Source: Actinomycetota bacterium (GTDB lineage Bacteria > Actinomycetota > Actinomycetes > Actinomycetales > Microbacteriaceae). From it: a stretch of 45,580 nt of DNA. Positions 25,733 through 32,904 of the stretch are shown here, one piece after another. A program made the position numbers and the translations under genes. Within the stretch, counting starts at the first letter, position 1, and every line of letters starts with the position of its first letter. The notes under the pieces were generated by a model. It made no database searches. It was not told the DNA's origin and saw only the letters and a list, made by a program, of their open reading frames with translations. The stretch lies in assembly GCA_020161315.1 (NCBI GenBank), contig JAIUOH010000026.1:1-45580 (forward strand), given 5' to 3'.

Positions 25733-26878
25733 TTACCGAGACAGTCTACCGAAGCGTTCGGCTATCCAGTTCGCGGCCTGCGAGGGGGCGTGTTTGTCGT
25801 GCATCACGCCCGAGTGGTGGGTGGGCCACCACTTCGTTGTCAGATCGAAGCCCTGCTTGCGGTAGCGGCGCATCATTGCGGCGGCGAGGGGTGCCGGGGC
25901 GACCTCGTCGAAGCGGGCCGCGTCAATTCTTACTGGGGGCTGCTTGATGCGGTTTTGGGCCGGGTCCGTGCTCGGCGCGAGGTTTGCGATCTCGTTTTTC
26001 TTGAAAGATTCGAAGAGCAGCTGCCAGAGCTCTCGCTGATGCTTGCTCGCAATTTTGCTTGGGGCGACGTCACCCCATGAACCCTTGGCCGCGAGCTCGG
26101 TGAGGGGTCTTGTGTCGATGTCTGCCCACACGTTTCGGGCTTCGAGGCTGAGCCCGCCGGTGGTTACGAGTTTCTTGATGCGCTCGTCTTCGGTCGCGGC
26201 ACCCGACAGCATGAGGCCGATGAGCGCTGACACCACGCCCGCGCCGGGCACCCAGCCGGGCATGTGGCGTGCGAGGCCGATGCTGAGATCCATGCGGGTG
26301 GGCGGTGCGAAGGCGGCGGTGCCGAGCAAGGTCGCGTCTTCGTCGGGCTCTGCCAACACCGAGGCGTGCAGGGCTGCAAACGCTCCCTCGGAGTGGCCCG
26401 CCGCGACCCAGCCGTTGCCCAGGCGCTCATCGATGCTGCGGCGAGCACGCATGATCGCGAGCATCGACTCGGCGAGCGAGGGGGCGATCAGGTAGGGGTG
26501 GGGGTGGCGGGCTTCGCTCCTCTCGACAGGCTCGAGGTTCGAAGCCCCGCCCATCGGGCTTGCCGAGATGGGAGCGGGGCCGATCCCTTCATAATCTGGG
26601 CGCAATACCGCGATGCCGAGCTTCAGCAAGCGGACGCAGAGCGCATCACCCTGCGAGATGCGCCGCCACTCGGGGTGTCCGGGCGCGGCAAGGCTCGGCG
26701 CTGCGGCGGCCGACGCTCCCGTGGTCATGTGCCCGAACACTACGACAGGGTAGCCGCCGCGCGGCGGGGCCGTGTCGGGCAGGTGCAGCAGCCCGCTCTG
26801 CTCGCGAATCTCGCCATCGAGCGACTTCGCATCAAAAAGGATCGCCCGACCCGGCAACTGCTCGCTCACTGCTTGCAC
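25733..26878 (-). CDS. Alpha/beta hydrolase, secretory-lipase-like
   Basis: A 381-residue hydrolase resembling the LIP (secretory lipase) family: YPVVVFGHMTTG gives the oxyanion strand, RPDYEGIG is typical, and the nucleophile is Ser163 in AGHSEGA. A late acid and His (THHSG near residue 360) complete a plausible triad. No signal peptide is visible, so it may be cytosolic despite the family name. Residues of about 113-127 (NLEPVERSEARHPHP) correspond to a short palindromic repeat read in frame, absent from what I would expect of the fold. The start is GTG at 26878 with a weak ribosome site; a second GTG lies three codons on. It sits 29 bases upstream of purA. Confidence 0.78.
   Translation of the reverse strand: MQAVSEQLPGRAILFDAKSLDGEIREQSGLLHLPDTAPPRGGYPVVVFGHMTTGASAAAAPSLAAPGHPEWRRISQGDALCVRLLKLGIAVLRPDYEGIGPAPISASPMGGASNLEPVERSEARHPHPYLIAPSLAESMLAIMRARRSIDERLGNGWVAAGHSEGAFAALHASVLAEPDEDATLLGTAAFAPPTRMDLSIGLARHMPGWVPGAGVVSALIGLMLSGAATEDERIKKLVTTGGLSLEARNVWADIDTRPLTELAAKGSWGDVAPSKIASKHQRELWQLLFESFKKNEIANLAPSTDPAQNRIKQPPVRIDAARFDEVAPAPLAAAMMRRYRKQGFDLTTKWWPTHHSGVMHDKHAPSQAANWIAERFGRLSR
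26509..26547. repeat. REP-like element inside the lipase gene
   Basis: GGGCTTCG (26509-26516) and CGAAGCCC (26540-26547) are exact complements flanking CTCTCGACAGGCTCGAGG, whose core (TCGACAGGCTCGA) matches the dispersed repeat seen at 285-305 and 28141-28158 in reverse. It lies within the coding frame of the hydrolase and leaves it open. Confidence 0.6.
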
Positions 26879-26966
26879 CTCATCTGGGTCATGCTCTCAC
26901 ACTCACTTCCCACATACCCGTCTCTCTCATACTCATACCCCCGCACACCCATTGCGATCTGACACT

Positions 26967-27005
26967 CGCCTCTTGGTTATTGGAAATTCCAATAGCCAAG
27001 AGGCG
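26967..27005. repeat. Palindrome P, copy 1
   Basis: A 19+1+19 palindrome with a single mismatch; its centre is TGGTTATTGGAA-A-TTCCAATAGCCA. A second copy with the same centre is at 31624-31654. It is far more AT-rich than its surroundings and lies about 90-130 bases upstream of the leftward lipase gene. It could be an operator, a short mobile palindrome or a bidirectional terminator without T tracts. Confidence 0.75.
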
Positions 27006-27099
27006 CCGGCTCGCGATGCCCCTGCGGGTGAGAATCGACAGGCTCGGGGCCAGATCCCACGCCTCGCCAAAACGCAACCCGCGAGCCCCCGGCGGCTGA

Positions 27100-27159
27100 A
27101 ATCCGGGTCAAAAAGGCCTAGTTGAAGGGTGCTAACACCGTGCTTTTGTGACCCGGATT
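27100..27159. repeat. 60-base element with inverted ends
   Basis: AATCCGGGTCA (27100-27110) and TGACCCGGATT (27149-27159) are exact complements; AAAAG and CTTTT continue the pairing, and a small GGTG-CTAA-CACC hairpin lies in the middle. It sits about 150 bases beyond the stop of the leftward M28 peptidase gene. It looks like a miniature inverted-repeat element or a 3' structure; no target-site duplication is evident. Confidence 0.55.
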
Positions 27160-27306
27160 CGCAGGGAGAGGGAATACGGGCTGGGATTGAGACCGGGGCG
27201 AGTGCCAGCACCGGGGCAGAGTGCAGGTCGGGGATCAGGGTCGGTGCAGAGGCCAAGGCAAGGGTGCGGCACAGAAAGCCGGGATCCGCAGGCATGCAGC
27301 GCGACC

Positions 27307-28827
27307 TCACCACTTACCCCGCGGCAGCAGGCGGCGCACCGCCGTGGGCAGCACGCCGATCGTCGCGCCGTTGTGTGCCTCGGCGTCGGCAATCACGTCG
27401 GCGAAGAAGCGCGCGACCGGCTCAAGCTGGTCGACGTCGATGCGGTCGATCGTGTCAGCGTCGTCATAGAGATAGAGTGGCCCCGACACAAGGCTCACCG
27501 TGGGCACGCCCGCTACGAAGGTGAACGAGGCATCGGTCGGAATGCCGCTCGCCGAAGCCTCGAGCGCCGCCGCGCCGAGCAGGCTCGTCGAGTACAGCCT
27601 GTGCCGCTTCACAAGCTTCGCGAGGCGGCGCGTGAACGCGGGGTTCACGTTCACGAAGATGCCGCGCGGCTCGGTCTCGTTTACGGCCTCGAAGCCACCC
27701 TCGGCGCCTCGCACCGCGCGCAGGCCAACGTGCTCGATCGTCGCGTTGAGCACGATGTTATATGGGGGCGCGGGATCAAGCACATGCCGTCGGGCGAACT
27801 CCATGTGGCTGTGATAGCCCGTGAAGTGCGTGTCAAAGGTCACAAACATGAGCGTCTTCTCGAAGCTCGCGCCATCCCGCACCTGTGCGCCATAGTGCTC
27901 GGCGAGCGCGATCACTTCGGCCGTGCCCGAGGCGTCTTCGACCGCTCCGGGGCTCACCGAGTCGTGATGCGACTGCACCATGATGGTGTCGCGCGTGCGG
28001 CCCGGCAGCACGCCGATCACGGTGCGCGAGGTGACGACGTCGCGGCGCACGTCGAGGGTGAGGCGGGCGGTTGGCGTTGAGTGATCGGTGCGGTCGGCCC
28101 CCGAGTCGGTCGAAGGGTTCGAGCCAGCGGGCTCCAGACGTCTCGACAAGCTCGACGAGTGAAGCGACTGGCTCGACGAACGCAGCCGTCGGCGCAGATC
28201 CTCCCCCGCCGACTTCGTGATCCACACCCCGGGCAGCGAGAACAGTGTGCGCCGGTAGTACTCGTTGTGGTATCTGTGCGACTCGGGGTAGTCGCGCAGT
28301 ACCCCGATCAGGCCAACCGCTCCGGCGGCGGCAGCCTCGCGCATCACGCGCCCGAGCGTCGTGATGTAGGGGTTGCGGCTGCCGAGTACCTCGCGACCCA
28401 GCACCCTGCGCTCGGGGTCGTACAGATACAGCGTGAGCGGCAGCGTGTGCGCGTTGGTCATGGTGAACGCGAGGTCGAAGAGCACGATCTTGCCGCGCAC
28501 GTCGTGCTTCTTCACCGGGTCGGCACCGATATCGACAATGGGTGCGTCGAGGCGGTAGTCGGCCTGCCCCACCCAGTCGTGGCCCGCCAGCCCAGAGTGC
28601 AGAATGGGCGAGCACTCGTAGCTGTGACCAGCCACCTCGAGGCCGTGCGCCTCGGCCCGCCACGAATACGAATCGACCTCGAGAAACTCGGTGTCGAGCC
28701 CGGCAGCCTCGAAGCGATCGGCCACGTACTGCGCTGCGCGCTCGCCGCCCGGAGTGCCCGTCGCGCGCGGGGCCATCGCGACCAGGTCTTCGATGGTGCG
28801 AAAGATCTCGGGAGCCTTCAGATTCAT
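27307..28827 (-). CDS. M28-family peptidase-like protein
   Basis: A 506-residue protein with an N-terminal aminopeptidase cap (TPGGERAAQYVADRFEAAGLDTEFLEVDSY), a protease-associated-like insert and an M28 zinc peptidase core: SHHDSVSPGAVEDASG (286-301) supplies the His/Asp zinc ligands. The usual Glu-Glu catalytic pair (EExGLxGS) is replaced by THFTGYHS (333-340), so hydrolysis is uncertain. Residues of about 217-252 (Ser/Arg/Pro-rich) are encoded by a REP-like repeat lying in frame. No signal peptide, so cytosolic if active. TACGAT ends six bases before the ATG at 28827: a probable leaderless start. It diverges from an Lrp/AsnC regulator that may control it. Confidence 0.8.
   Translation of the reverse strand: MNLKAPEIFRTIEDLVAMAPRATGTPGGERAAQYVADRFEAAGLDTEFLEVDSYSWRAEAHGLEVAGHSYECSPILHSGLAGHDWVGQADYRLDAPIVDIGADPVKKHDVRGKIVLFDLAFTMTNAHTLPLTLYLYDPERRVLGREVLGSRNPYITTLGRVMREAAAAGAVGLIGVLRDYPESHRYHNEYYRRTLFSLPGVWITKSAGEDLRRRLRSSSQSLHSSSLSRRLEPAGSNPSTDSGADRTDHSTPTARLTLDVRRDVVTSRTVIGVLPGRTRDTIMVQSHHDSVSPGAVEDASGTAEVIALAEHYGAQVRDGASFEKTLMFVTFDTHFTGYHSHMEFARRHVLDPAPPYNIVLNATIEHVGLRAVRGAEGGFEAVNETEPRGIFVNVNPAFTRRLAKLVKRHRLYSTSLLGAAALEASASGIPTDASFTFVAGVPTVSLVSGPLYLYDDADTIDRIDVDQLEPVARFFADVIADAEAHNGATIGVLPTAVRRLLPRGKW
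28099..28158. repeat. REP-like pair inside the M28 gene
   Basis: The unit GAGTCGGTCGAAGGG (28103-28117) is followed by its rough complement CTCGACAAGCTCGACGA (28142-28158). Related GAGCTTGT.GAAGG units lie in intergenic DNA at 285-305 and 32726-32747. Here the doublet is within an open reading frame and adds a Ser/Arg/Pro-rich segment of roughly 35 residues to the peptidase. Confidence 0.65.
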
Positions 28828-28914
28828 AGCCCGATCGTAAGACTATGATCAGAACTATCGATGAAGCTACGGTGATCCATCGAATTTTCACGAGGGGTAC
28901 GGTGATTCCGTCAC
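28828..28914. promoter_or_regulatory. Divergent promoter with spaced direct repeats
   Basis: The 87-base gap holds the leftward -10 box TACGAT (28834-28839 on the minus strand) and two copies of TACGGTGATYC starting at 28868 and 28898, exactly 30 bases (about three helix turns) apart on the same face. Also ACTATGATC/ACTATCGAT at 28842-28862. Such phased repeats would suit the Lrp/AsnC-type protein encoded just to the right. Confidence 0.5.
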
Positions 28915-29919
28915 ATGAGTTCTGCGCAACCACGCTTCGATTCTGACGAGGATCAGTCCCGCCCCCTCGACGAACTCGACCTCGCGGTCGTGCACGCACT
29001 GCAGATCGATGCCCGCGCCCCGTGGACCCGCGTTGCGGCGGCAGTCGGCGCCGACGCTGCCACCGTGACCCGCCGCTTCGAGCAGATGCGTGACGAGCGG
29101 CTCGCCTGGCTGACCTGCTGGCCGAAGGCCGAGCAGTGGCGCGCGAGCACCGACCTCGCGATGGTGGTGCTCGAGGCACACGCAGACCTCGACGCGATCG
29201 GCGCGCTGCCCTGGGTGCTGAGCGTCGACGAAACCTCGGCCGGGGTTGTGGCGCTCGTCGCCTCAAGCTCGGGGCTGCGCGGGCTCGGTGCGCGGGTGCG
29301 CGAGCTGGCCGAGGCATCGGGCACCACCGCGCCGCGCATGCACGTCGTGTCATCGGTATTCGCCGAAGACTCGATGTGGCGCACCAGGGCGCTCGACGCG
29401 CGCGGGCAGAAGATCATGGCCGAACCCGCAGCGGGTGACGCCCCGAGTGCACCCAAGCCCGCGCTCGTGGCTGAGCTCGCAGGCGCACTCGCCGACGACC
29501 CACGCATGAGCGCGGCAAAGCTCGGCGCACAGCTCGGGGTGTCTGAGGCGACGGCGCGGCGCGCGGTCGAGCGCGCCGCGCTATCTGGGCGGCTCGGCCT
29601 GGGTTGCGATCTCGCGGTGCCAGCCGCGGGGCTGCGTCGCGGGGCGATGCTCTGGGCGCGATCCTCGCAGCTGCATACTGCCGGGGCACAGGCCAGGCGC
29701 CTACCGCAGTCGTACCGAGTGCTCGAGGTGGTGGGGCCCGCGCCGCTCAGCATCAGCGTGCGCGCGACCACGCTCACCGCGCTGCCCGAGATCGAGCGGG
29801 CGCTCGGCGGCGAGATCGAGATCGTCGACCGGTGGACGCTGCTCGGCACAAACAAACGCAACGGGCACCTGCTCGACGACTGGGGCCGCACGCGCGGGCG
29901 CGTCGAGGTGCACTGGTAG
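28915..29919 (+). CDS. Lrp/AsnC-type regulator with two winged-helix modules
   Basis: A 334-residue protein that looks like two fused Lrp/AsnC units. The first helix-turn-helix is near 18-60 (LDELDLAVVHALQIDARAPWT, then VGADAATVTRRFEQM), followed by a RAM-like beta-alpha domain; the second is near 178-215 (LAGALADDPRMSAAKLGAQL, then GVSEATARRAVERAAL), again followed by a RAM-like domain ending in RTRGRVEVHW. Classical Lrp has one HTH; double-unit forms are known in actinobacteria. It would bind small ligands, typically amino acids, and control neighbours. It diverges from the M28 peptidase gene across phased direct repeats and probably regulates it and itself. Confidence 0.85.
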   Translation: MSSAQPRFDSDEDQSRPLDELDLAVVHALQIDARAPWTRVAAAVGADAATVTRRFEQMRDERLAWLTCWPKAEQWRASTDLAMVVLEAHADLDAIGALPWVLSVDETSAGVVALVASSSGLRGLGARVRELAEASGTTAPRMHVVSSVFAEDSMWRTRALDARGQKIMAEPAAGDAPSAPKPALVAELAGALADDPRMSAAKLGAQLGVSEATARRAVERAALSGRLGLGCDLAVPAAGLRRGAMLWARSSQLHTAGAQARRLPQSYRVLEVVGPAPLSISVRATTLTALPEIERALGGEIEIVDRWTLLGTNKRNGHLLDDWGRTRGRVEVHW

Positions 29920-29998
29920 GCGCGTACCCGCACTGAGGCAGGGCGCGTGAGGCCCGGTGATCCTCGCCGCAAAACTCGCTGACTCAGACGCGAGGCGA

Positions 29999-31321
29999 CT
30001 ATTCGCCGCTACTCGCCTCACGCAACTGCGCATCGAGGCGATACCGCGAGAGTGGCACGAGGCTCACGAAGCAGAGCACTGCGGGCACGAGCGAGACACC
30101 AATCACAATGGCCCACTTCGCAGCATCGCTCTGCTGCACCGCCGCGCCGCTCGCCTCTGCGTAGCCGCCAATCGCGAGAATGATGCCGAGCAGTGCCGGG
30201 CCAAGCGCGAGACCGAGCAGCTCGAAACCCGACCACAGACCCGAGATCATGCCGATGCGGTTGACCCCCGAGCGCTTCGCGTCTTCGGCGGCCACATCGG
30301 GCATCATTGCAAGCGGAAATATTTGCGCGCCCGCGTAGCCGACGCCGACGATCGCGGCCGCCGCGAGCATGAGCGCGGTGTTGCCCGTGCGGCTCACGAC
30401 GAGCGCAACCAGACCAACCGAGAGCAAGAACGTCGCGATGGTGAAGCCGCGCTTCTTGCCGAGCCGCACGCCGACGCGCTGCCACAGCGGGGCGAAGATG
30501 ACCGCCGGCAGCACGAAGCACGCGAAGGCGAAGGTCGAGGCCGAGGGGTCGTTCACCACGTGCTTCGACACGTAAACCACGCCGCTCAGCACCATGCCGA
30601 TCGCGACGGCCTGCAGCACAAAGCAGACGATCAGGCCGCGGGTGTCGCGGTCTTTCAGCACGATCGCGAGCTGTTCGACAAGCTTGCCACTCGCCTGCTC
30701 GTCGCGGGTCAGCGACACACCGCGTGTGCCGAGCCAGAGGCCTATCGCGCCGGTCAAAATGAGCACGCCCATCACAATCGCCATGAGGCGGTAGCCCGCG
30801 ATGCCGCCGCCCGCCTCAACCAGCATGGGCGCGGCAGCACCCGAGACCAGGATCGCGATGCTGAACACCGCAACCCGCCAGGTCGTGAGCCGCGTGCGCT
30901 CGCTGTAATCGTCAGTGATCTCGGCGGCCATCGAGAGAAACGGCACCTGAAAGAACGCGTAGACGGTCGCGCTCGCAAGCGAGATCGCCAGCACCCAAAG
31001 ACCCGCGACGAGCGGCGGGTGGGTGGGGCCGACGAAGATGATGACGAAGACGATCGCAAGCAGCGCGCCCGCGCGAATAATGAAGGGCCGCCTGCGGTCA
31101 GTCGGGTGTTTCGAGCGATCGCTGATGCGGCCAGCGACGGGGTTCAGTATGAAATCCCACGCCTTGGGCGCAAACACGATGAGACCCGCAAGGCCTGCGG
31201 CGACGCCGAGGTAGTCGGTGAGAAACGGCATCAGAATGAGGCCGGGCACCGTACCGTAGGTGCCCGAAGTGATCCCCCCAAGGGCGTACCCAGCGCGCAC
31301 GCGCGGCGACAGCTTAGTCAT
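29999..31321 (-). CDS. GPH/MFS-type sugar transporter
   Basis: A 440-residue protein with about twelve membrane spans. KAWDFILNPVAGRISDRS (loop after span 2) and MAAEITDDYSERTRLTTWR (loop 4-5) match the glycoside-pentoside-hexuronide (MFS_2) cation symporter family, while LGLGLALGPALLG-type later helices are ordinary for MFS. Likely a proton or sodium symporter for a glycoside or related solute; the substrate cannot be assigned and no glycosidase gene is nearby. TACGAT ends six bases before the ATG at 31321, so transcription is probably leaderless. It ends convergently against the Lrp/AsnC gene (79-base gap). Confidence 0.85.
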   Translation of the reverse strand: MTKLSPRVRAGYALGGITSGTYGTVPGLILMPFLTDYLGVAAGLAGLIVFAPKAWDFILNPVAGRISDRSKHPTDRRRPFIIRAGALLAIVFVIIFVGPTHPPLVAGLWVLAISLASATVYAFFQVPFLSMAAEITDDYSERTRLTTWRVAVFSIAILVSGAAAPMLVEAGGGIAGYRLMAIVMGVLILTGAIGLWLGTRGVSLTRDEQASGKLVEQLAIVLKDRDTRGLIVCFVLQAVAIGMVLSGVVYVSKHVVNDPSASTFAFACFVLPAVIFAPLWQRVGVRLGKKRGFTIATFLLSVGLVALVVSRTGNTALMLAAAAIVGVGYAGAQIFPLAMMPDVAAEDAKRSGVNRIGMISGLWSGFELLGLALGPALLGIILAIGGYAEASGAAVQQSDAAKWAIVIGVSLVPAVLCFVSLVPLSRYRLDAQLREASSGE

Positions 31322-31494
31322 GCACCGATCGTACGGTGTCGTGCAGAAATTGCGTCGGGTGCGGTGCGATCGTGCAATTTTTGCTTATTTCTGACGAGGA
31401 TCGCTCAAACCGCGTGCTCTGCTCCATCTCAGGGGCCGACCGCCTGCCGGGCGGCCGTATTGTTCACGCCGCACGCACCGCCCACCCTGGCCGC

Positions 31495-31572
31495 GCCGCA
31501 CGTAACAGCGGATGCGGCACGTAACAGCGGATGAAATCGCCGAATCCGTCCGCTGTTACGTGCGGCATCCGG
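31495..31572. repeat. Element B: CACGTAACAGCGGATG repeat, copy 1
   Basis: CACGTAACAGCGGATG occurs twice in direct orientation (31499-31514 and 31518-31533) and its complement follows (TCCGCTGTTACGTGCGG, 31549-31565). The first unit and the inverted one match over 17 bases. The end CATCCGG also recurs at 36959-37023. Both loci lie between leftward genes. Confidence 0.75.
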
Positions 31573-31623
31573 CCGAACAAACACCCCGCAGCCCTGATCA
31601 ACCAGTCTTTGGTTAGGCCAGGT

Positions 31624-31654
31624 CTCTGGTTATTGGAATTTCCAATAACCAGAG
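31624..31654. repeat. Palindrome P, copy 2
   Basis: CTCTGGTTATTGGAA-T-TTCCAATAACCAGAG, perfect over 15 pairs. The TGGTTATTGGAA centre is shared with 26967-27005, while the outer pairs differ but still complement each other, so pairing is conserved rather than sequence. It lies 300-330 bases upstream of the leftward MFS gene. Confidence 0.75.
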
Positions 31655-31787
31655 CTAGATTGAGGTCGTGCCTGAGGGTTGCGAGTGACTGGCTGCCCGG
31701 AATGGCGAGCGCACAGCGGTGGATGGGTGACTGACATTCCTCATGTCGAGAACCTCGTGCCTGCGAGGATCCTCTAGTAGTTAGCGA

Positions 31788-32204
31788 CTACTCGCCAGCC
31801 TCGATCGCGGCAATTGCGCCCTGATCAGCGCCGTTCAGAAACTCGGTGAGCCTTACGACCTCGGCGTCTTCGCCGATGCTCGCGGCCGCGCGACGCAGCG
31901 CGTAAAGCGCGCGAAGCACGCCGCGGTTCGGCTCGTGCGACCACGGAACCGGGCCTGCGCCGCGCCAACCGCCGCGGCGCAGCGCATCGAGACCGCGGTG
32001 GTAGCCGACACGGGCAAACGCGTAGGCCTCGATCTCGCGACCCTCGGCGTCTGCTTGGTCTGCGAGCAGCGCCCAGGCGAGCGACGACTCGGGGTGCTCG
32101 CGCACGACCGCTGCGGGTTCGGTGCCTACGGCGAGCGCCGCGGTCACGGCGTCGTCTGCAGCAAGCAGGGTGGGTTCGGGGCCAAGCAGATTCTCACCGA
32201 TCAT
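31788..32204 (-). CDS. DUF3151-family protein
   Basis: A 138-residue helical protein of the actinobacterial DUF3151 family: LLGPEPTLLA near the N-terminus, HPESSLAWALLADQA and the central YAFARVGYHRGLDALRRGGWRGAGPVPWSHEPNRG signature are all recognisable. Function is unknown; the TPR-like helical pairs (ASLAWALLAD... YAFARVGYHRGLD) suggest protein binding. TAGACT ends seven bases before the ATG. It diverges from the DUF1801 gene with a 52-base gap. Confidence 0.9.
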   Translation of the reverse strand: MIGENLLGPEPTLLAADDAVTAALAVGTEPAAVVREHPESSLAWALLADQADAEGREIEAYAFARVGYHRGLDALRRGGWRGAGPVPWSHEPNRGVLRALYALRRAAASIGEDAEVVRLTEFLNGADQGAIAAIEAGE

Positions 32205-32256
32205 GTGAGTCAGTCTATGAGGCGTGGCGACGGTCGCAACGACCTAGACTTCAGGC
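32205..32256. promoter_or_regulatory. Divergent pair of leaderless promoters
   Basis: Both genes flanking this 52-base gap have TAGACT as -10 box: on the minus strand at 32217-32212, seven bases from the DUF3151 ATG, and on the plus strand at 32245-32250, six bases from the DUF1801 ATG. The two -35 regions must overlap in the middle. Confidence 0.6.
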
Positions 32257-32694
32257 ATGACGAGCAATGGCCCCAGCATCAGCCCAGAGATCGAAGAGTT
32301 TCTCGCGAAGGTGACTCCCTCGAAACGAAGGCGTGACGCCGAGACCCTGCTTGCCCTGTTTGAGCGCGCGACCGGGCTCAGGGCCGGGGTCAGGGGCACC
32401 ATGATCGGCTACGGGAGCTACGACTACCGCTACGACAGCGGGCACAGCGGCTCAGCCCCGGCCGCCGCTTTCGCACCACGCAAAGCCGCGATGTCGATCT
32501 ACCTCTCAGACGGCATCGCGTCACACGAGGCTGCGCTCGCAAAGCTCGGCCCACACCGCGCCGCCGTCGGCTGCCTCTACCTGAGTGACCTCGAGCAGAA
32601 CGACCTTGAGGTGCTCGAACAGATCGTGCGCACCTCGTTCGAGACGCTTACGGCCGGGGTGTTTGGCTCGCGGGCGCGCGACGGCGGCGCATAG
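32257..32694 (+). CDS. DUF1801-domain protein
   Basis: A 145-residue protein with the YdhG-like DUF1801 fold: IEEFLAKVTPSKRRRDAETLLALFE, then MIGYGSYDYRYDSGHSG and AFAPRKAAMSIYLSDG, typical for this family, which is of unknown function and often binds small ligands. The C-terminal ETLTAGVFGSRARDGGA is less conserved. It stands alone, read rightward, and is followed by a 210-base gap with repeats. Confidence 0.85.
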   Translation: MTSNGPSISPEIEEFLAKVTPSKRRRDAETLLALFERATGLRAGVRGTMIGYGSYDYRYDSGHSGSAPAAAFAPRKAAMSIYLSDGIASHEAALAKLGPHRAAVGCLYLSDLEQNDLEVLEQIVRTSFETLTAGVFGSRARDGGA

Positions 32695-32725
32695 TCGTTG
32701 ACGGTTCGACCGGCATCTCGACGGG

Positions 32726-32747
32726 GGTTCCTGGGCCTGTCGAAGGG
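32726..32747. repeat. REP-like element, intergenic copy
   Basis: GGTTCCTGGGCCTGTCGAAG and two further Gs match the repeat at 285-305 (GGTCCC.GAGCTTGT.GAAGG) at most positions. It lies 32 bases after the DUF1801 stop, within a 210-base gap (32695-32904) with no other gene signal. Confidence 0.5.
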
Positions 32748-32774
32748 CTCGATGACCGGCAACAAGCTCGATCA

Positions 32775-32836
32775 CCGAACTCGGTTCCATTCTCCGAACC
32801 CGGTGCCTTTGCAGCATAGAATTGGGCCGAGTTCGG
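32775..32836. repeat. Inverted pair CCGAACTCGG / CCGAGTTCGG
   Basis: CCGAACTCGG at 32775-32784 and its exact complement CCGAGTTCGG at 32827-32836 face each other across 42 bases. They lie between convergent genes (DUF1801 rightward, quinone oxidoreductase leftward). A role as a long-loop terminator is possible but no T tract follows. Confidence 0.4.
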
Positions 32837-32904
32837 CGAACTGCACCGAGTTTGACGAAGGCGGAGTCGGTGCGTCGGAGTTCCTGGCAGCTACGGCAAC
32901 CGGG

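Larger units (their letters stand above)
26879..27306. other. Repeat-rich intergenic region
   Basis: These 428 bases hold no credible gene. From left to right: a pyrimidine-rich stretch (26880-26960) ahead of the lipase gene, a near-perfect 39-base palindrome (26967-27005), a TCGACAGGCTCGGGG repeat core near 27036, a 60-base inverted-repeat element (27100-27159) and a purine-rich tail after the M28 peptidase stop at 27307. Confidence 0.6.
31322..31787. other. Repeat-rich intergenic region
   Basis: The 466 bases hold no credible gene. They contain the leaderless MFS promoter (TACGAT on the minus strand at 31328-31333), a GAGGATC at 31396, a triple repeat of element B (31495-31572), palindrome P copy 2 (31624-31654) and the palindrome GAGGATCCTC (31765-31774) just beyond the DUF3151 stop. 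Confidence 0.6.

Noticed and set aside
24427-25865. Large rightward frame opposite purA
   Set aside because: purA has every family motif; the antisense frame has none.
31495-31572. Repeats considered as a CRISPR array
   Set aside because: Only two direct units and one inverted unit, no equal spacers and no cas genes.
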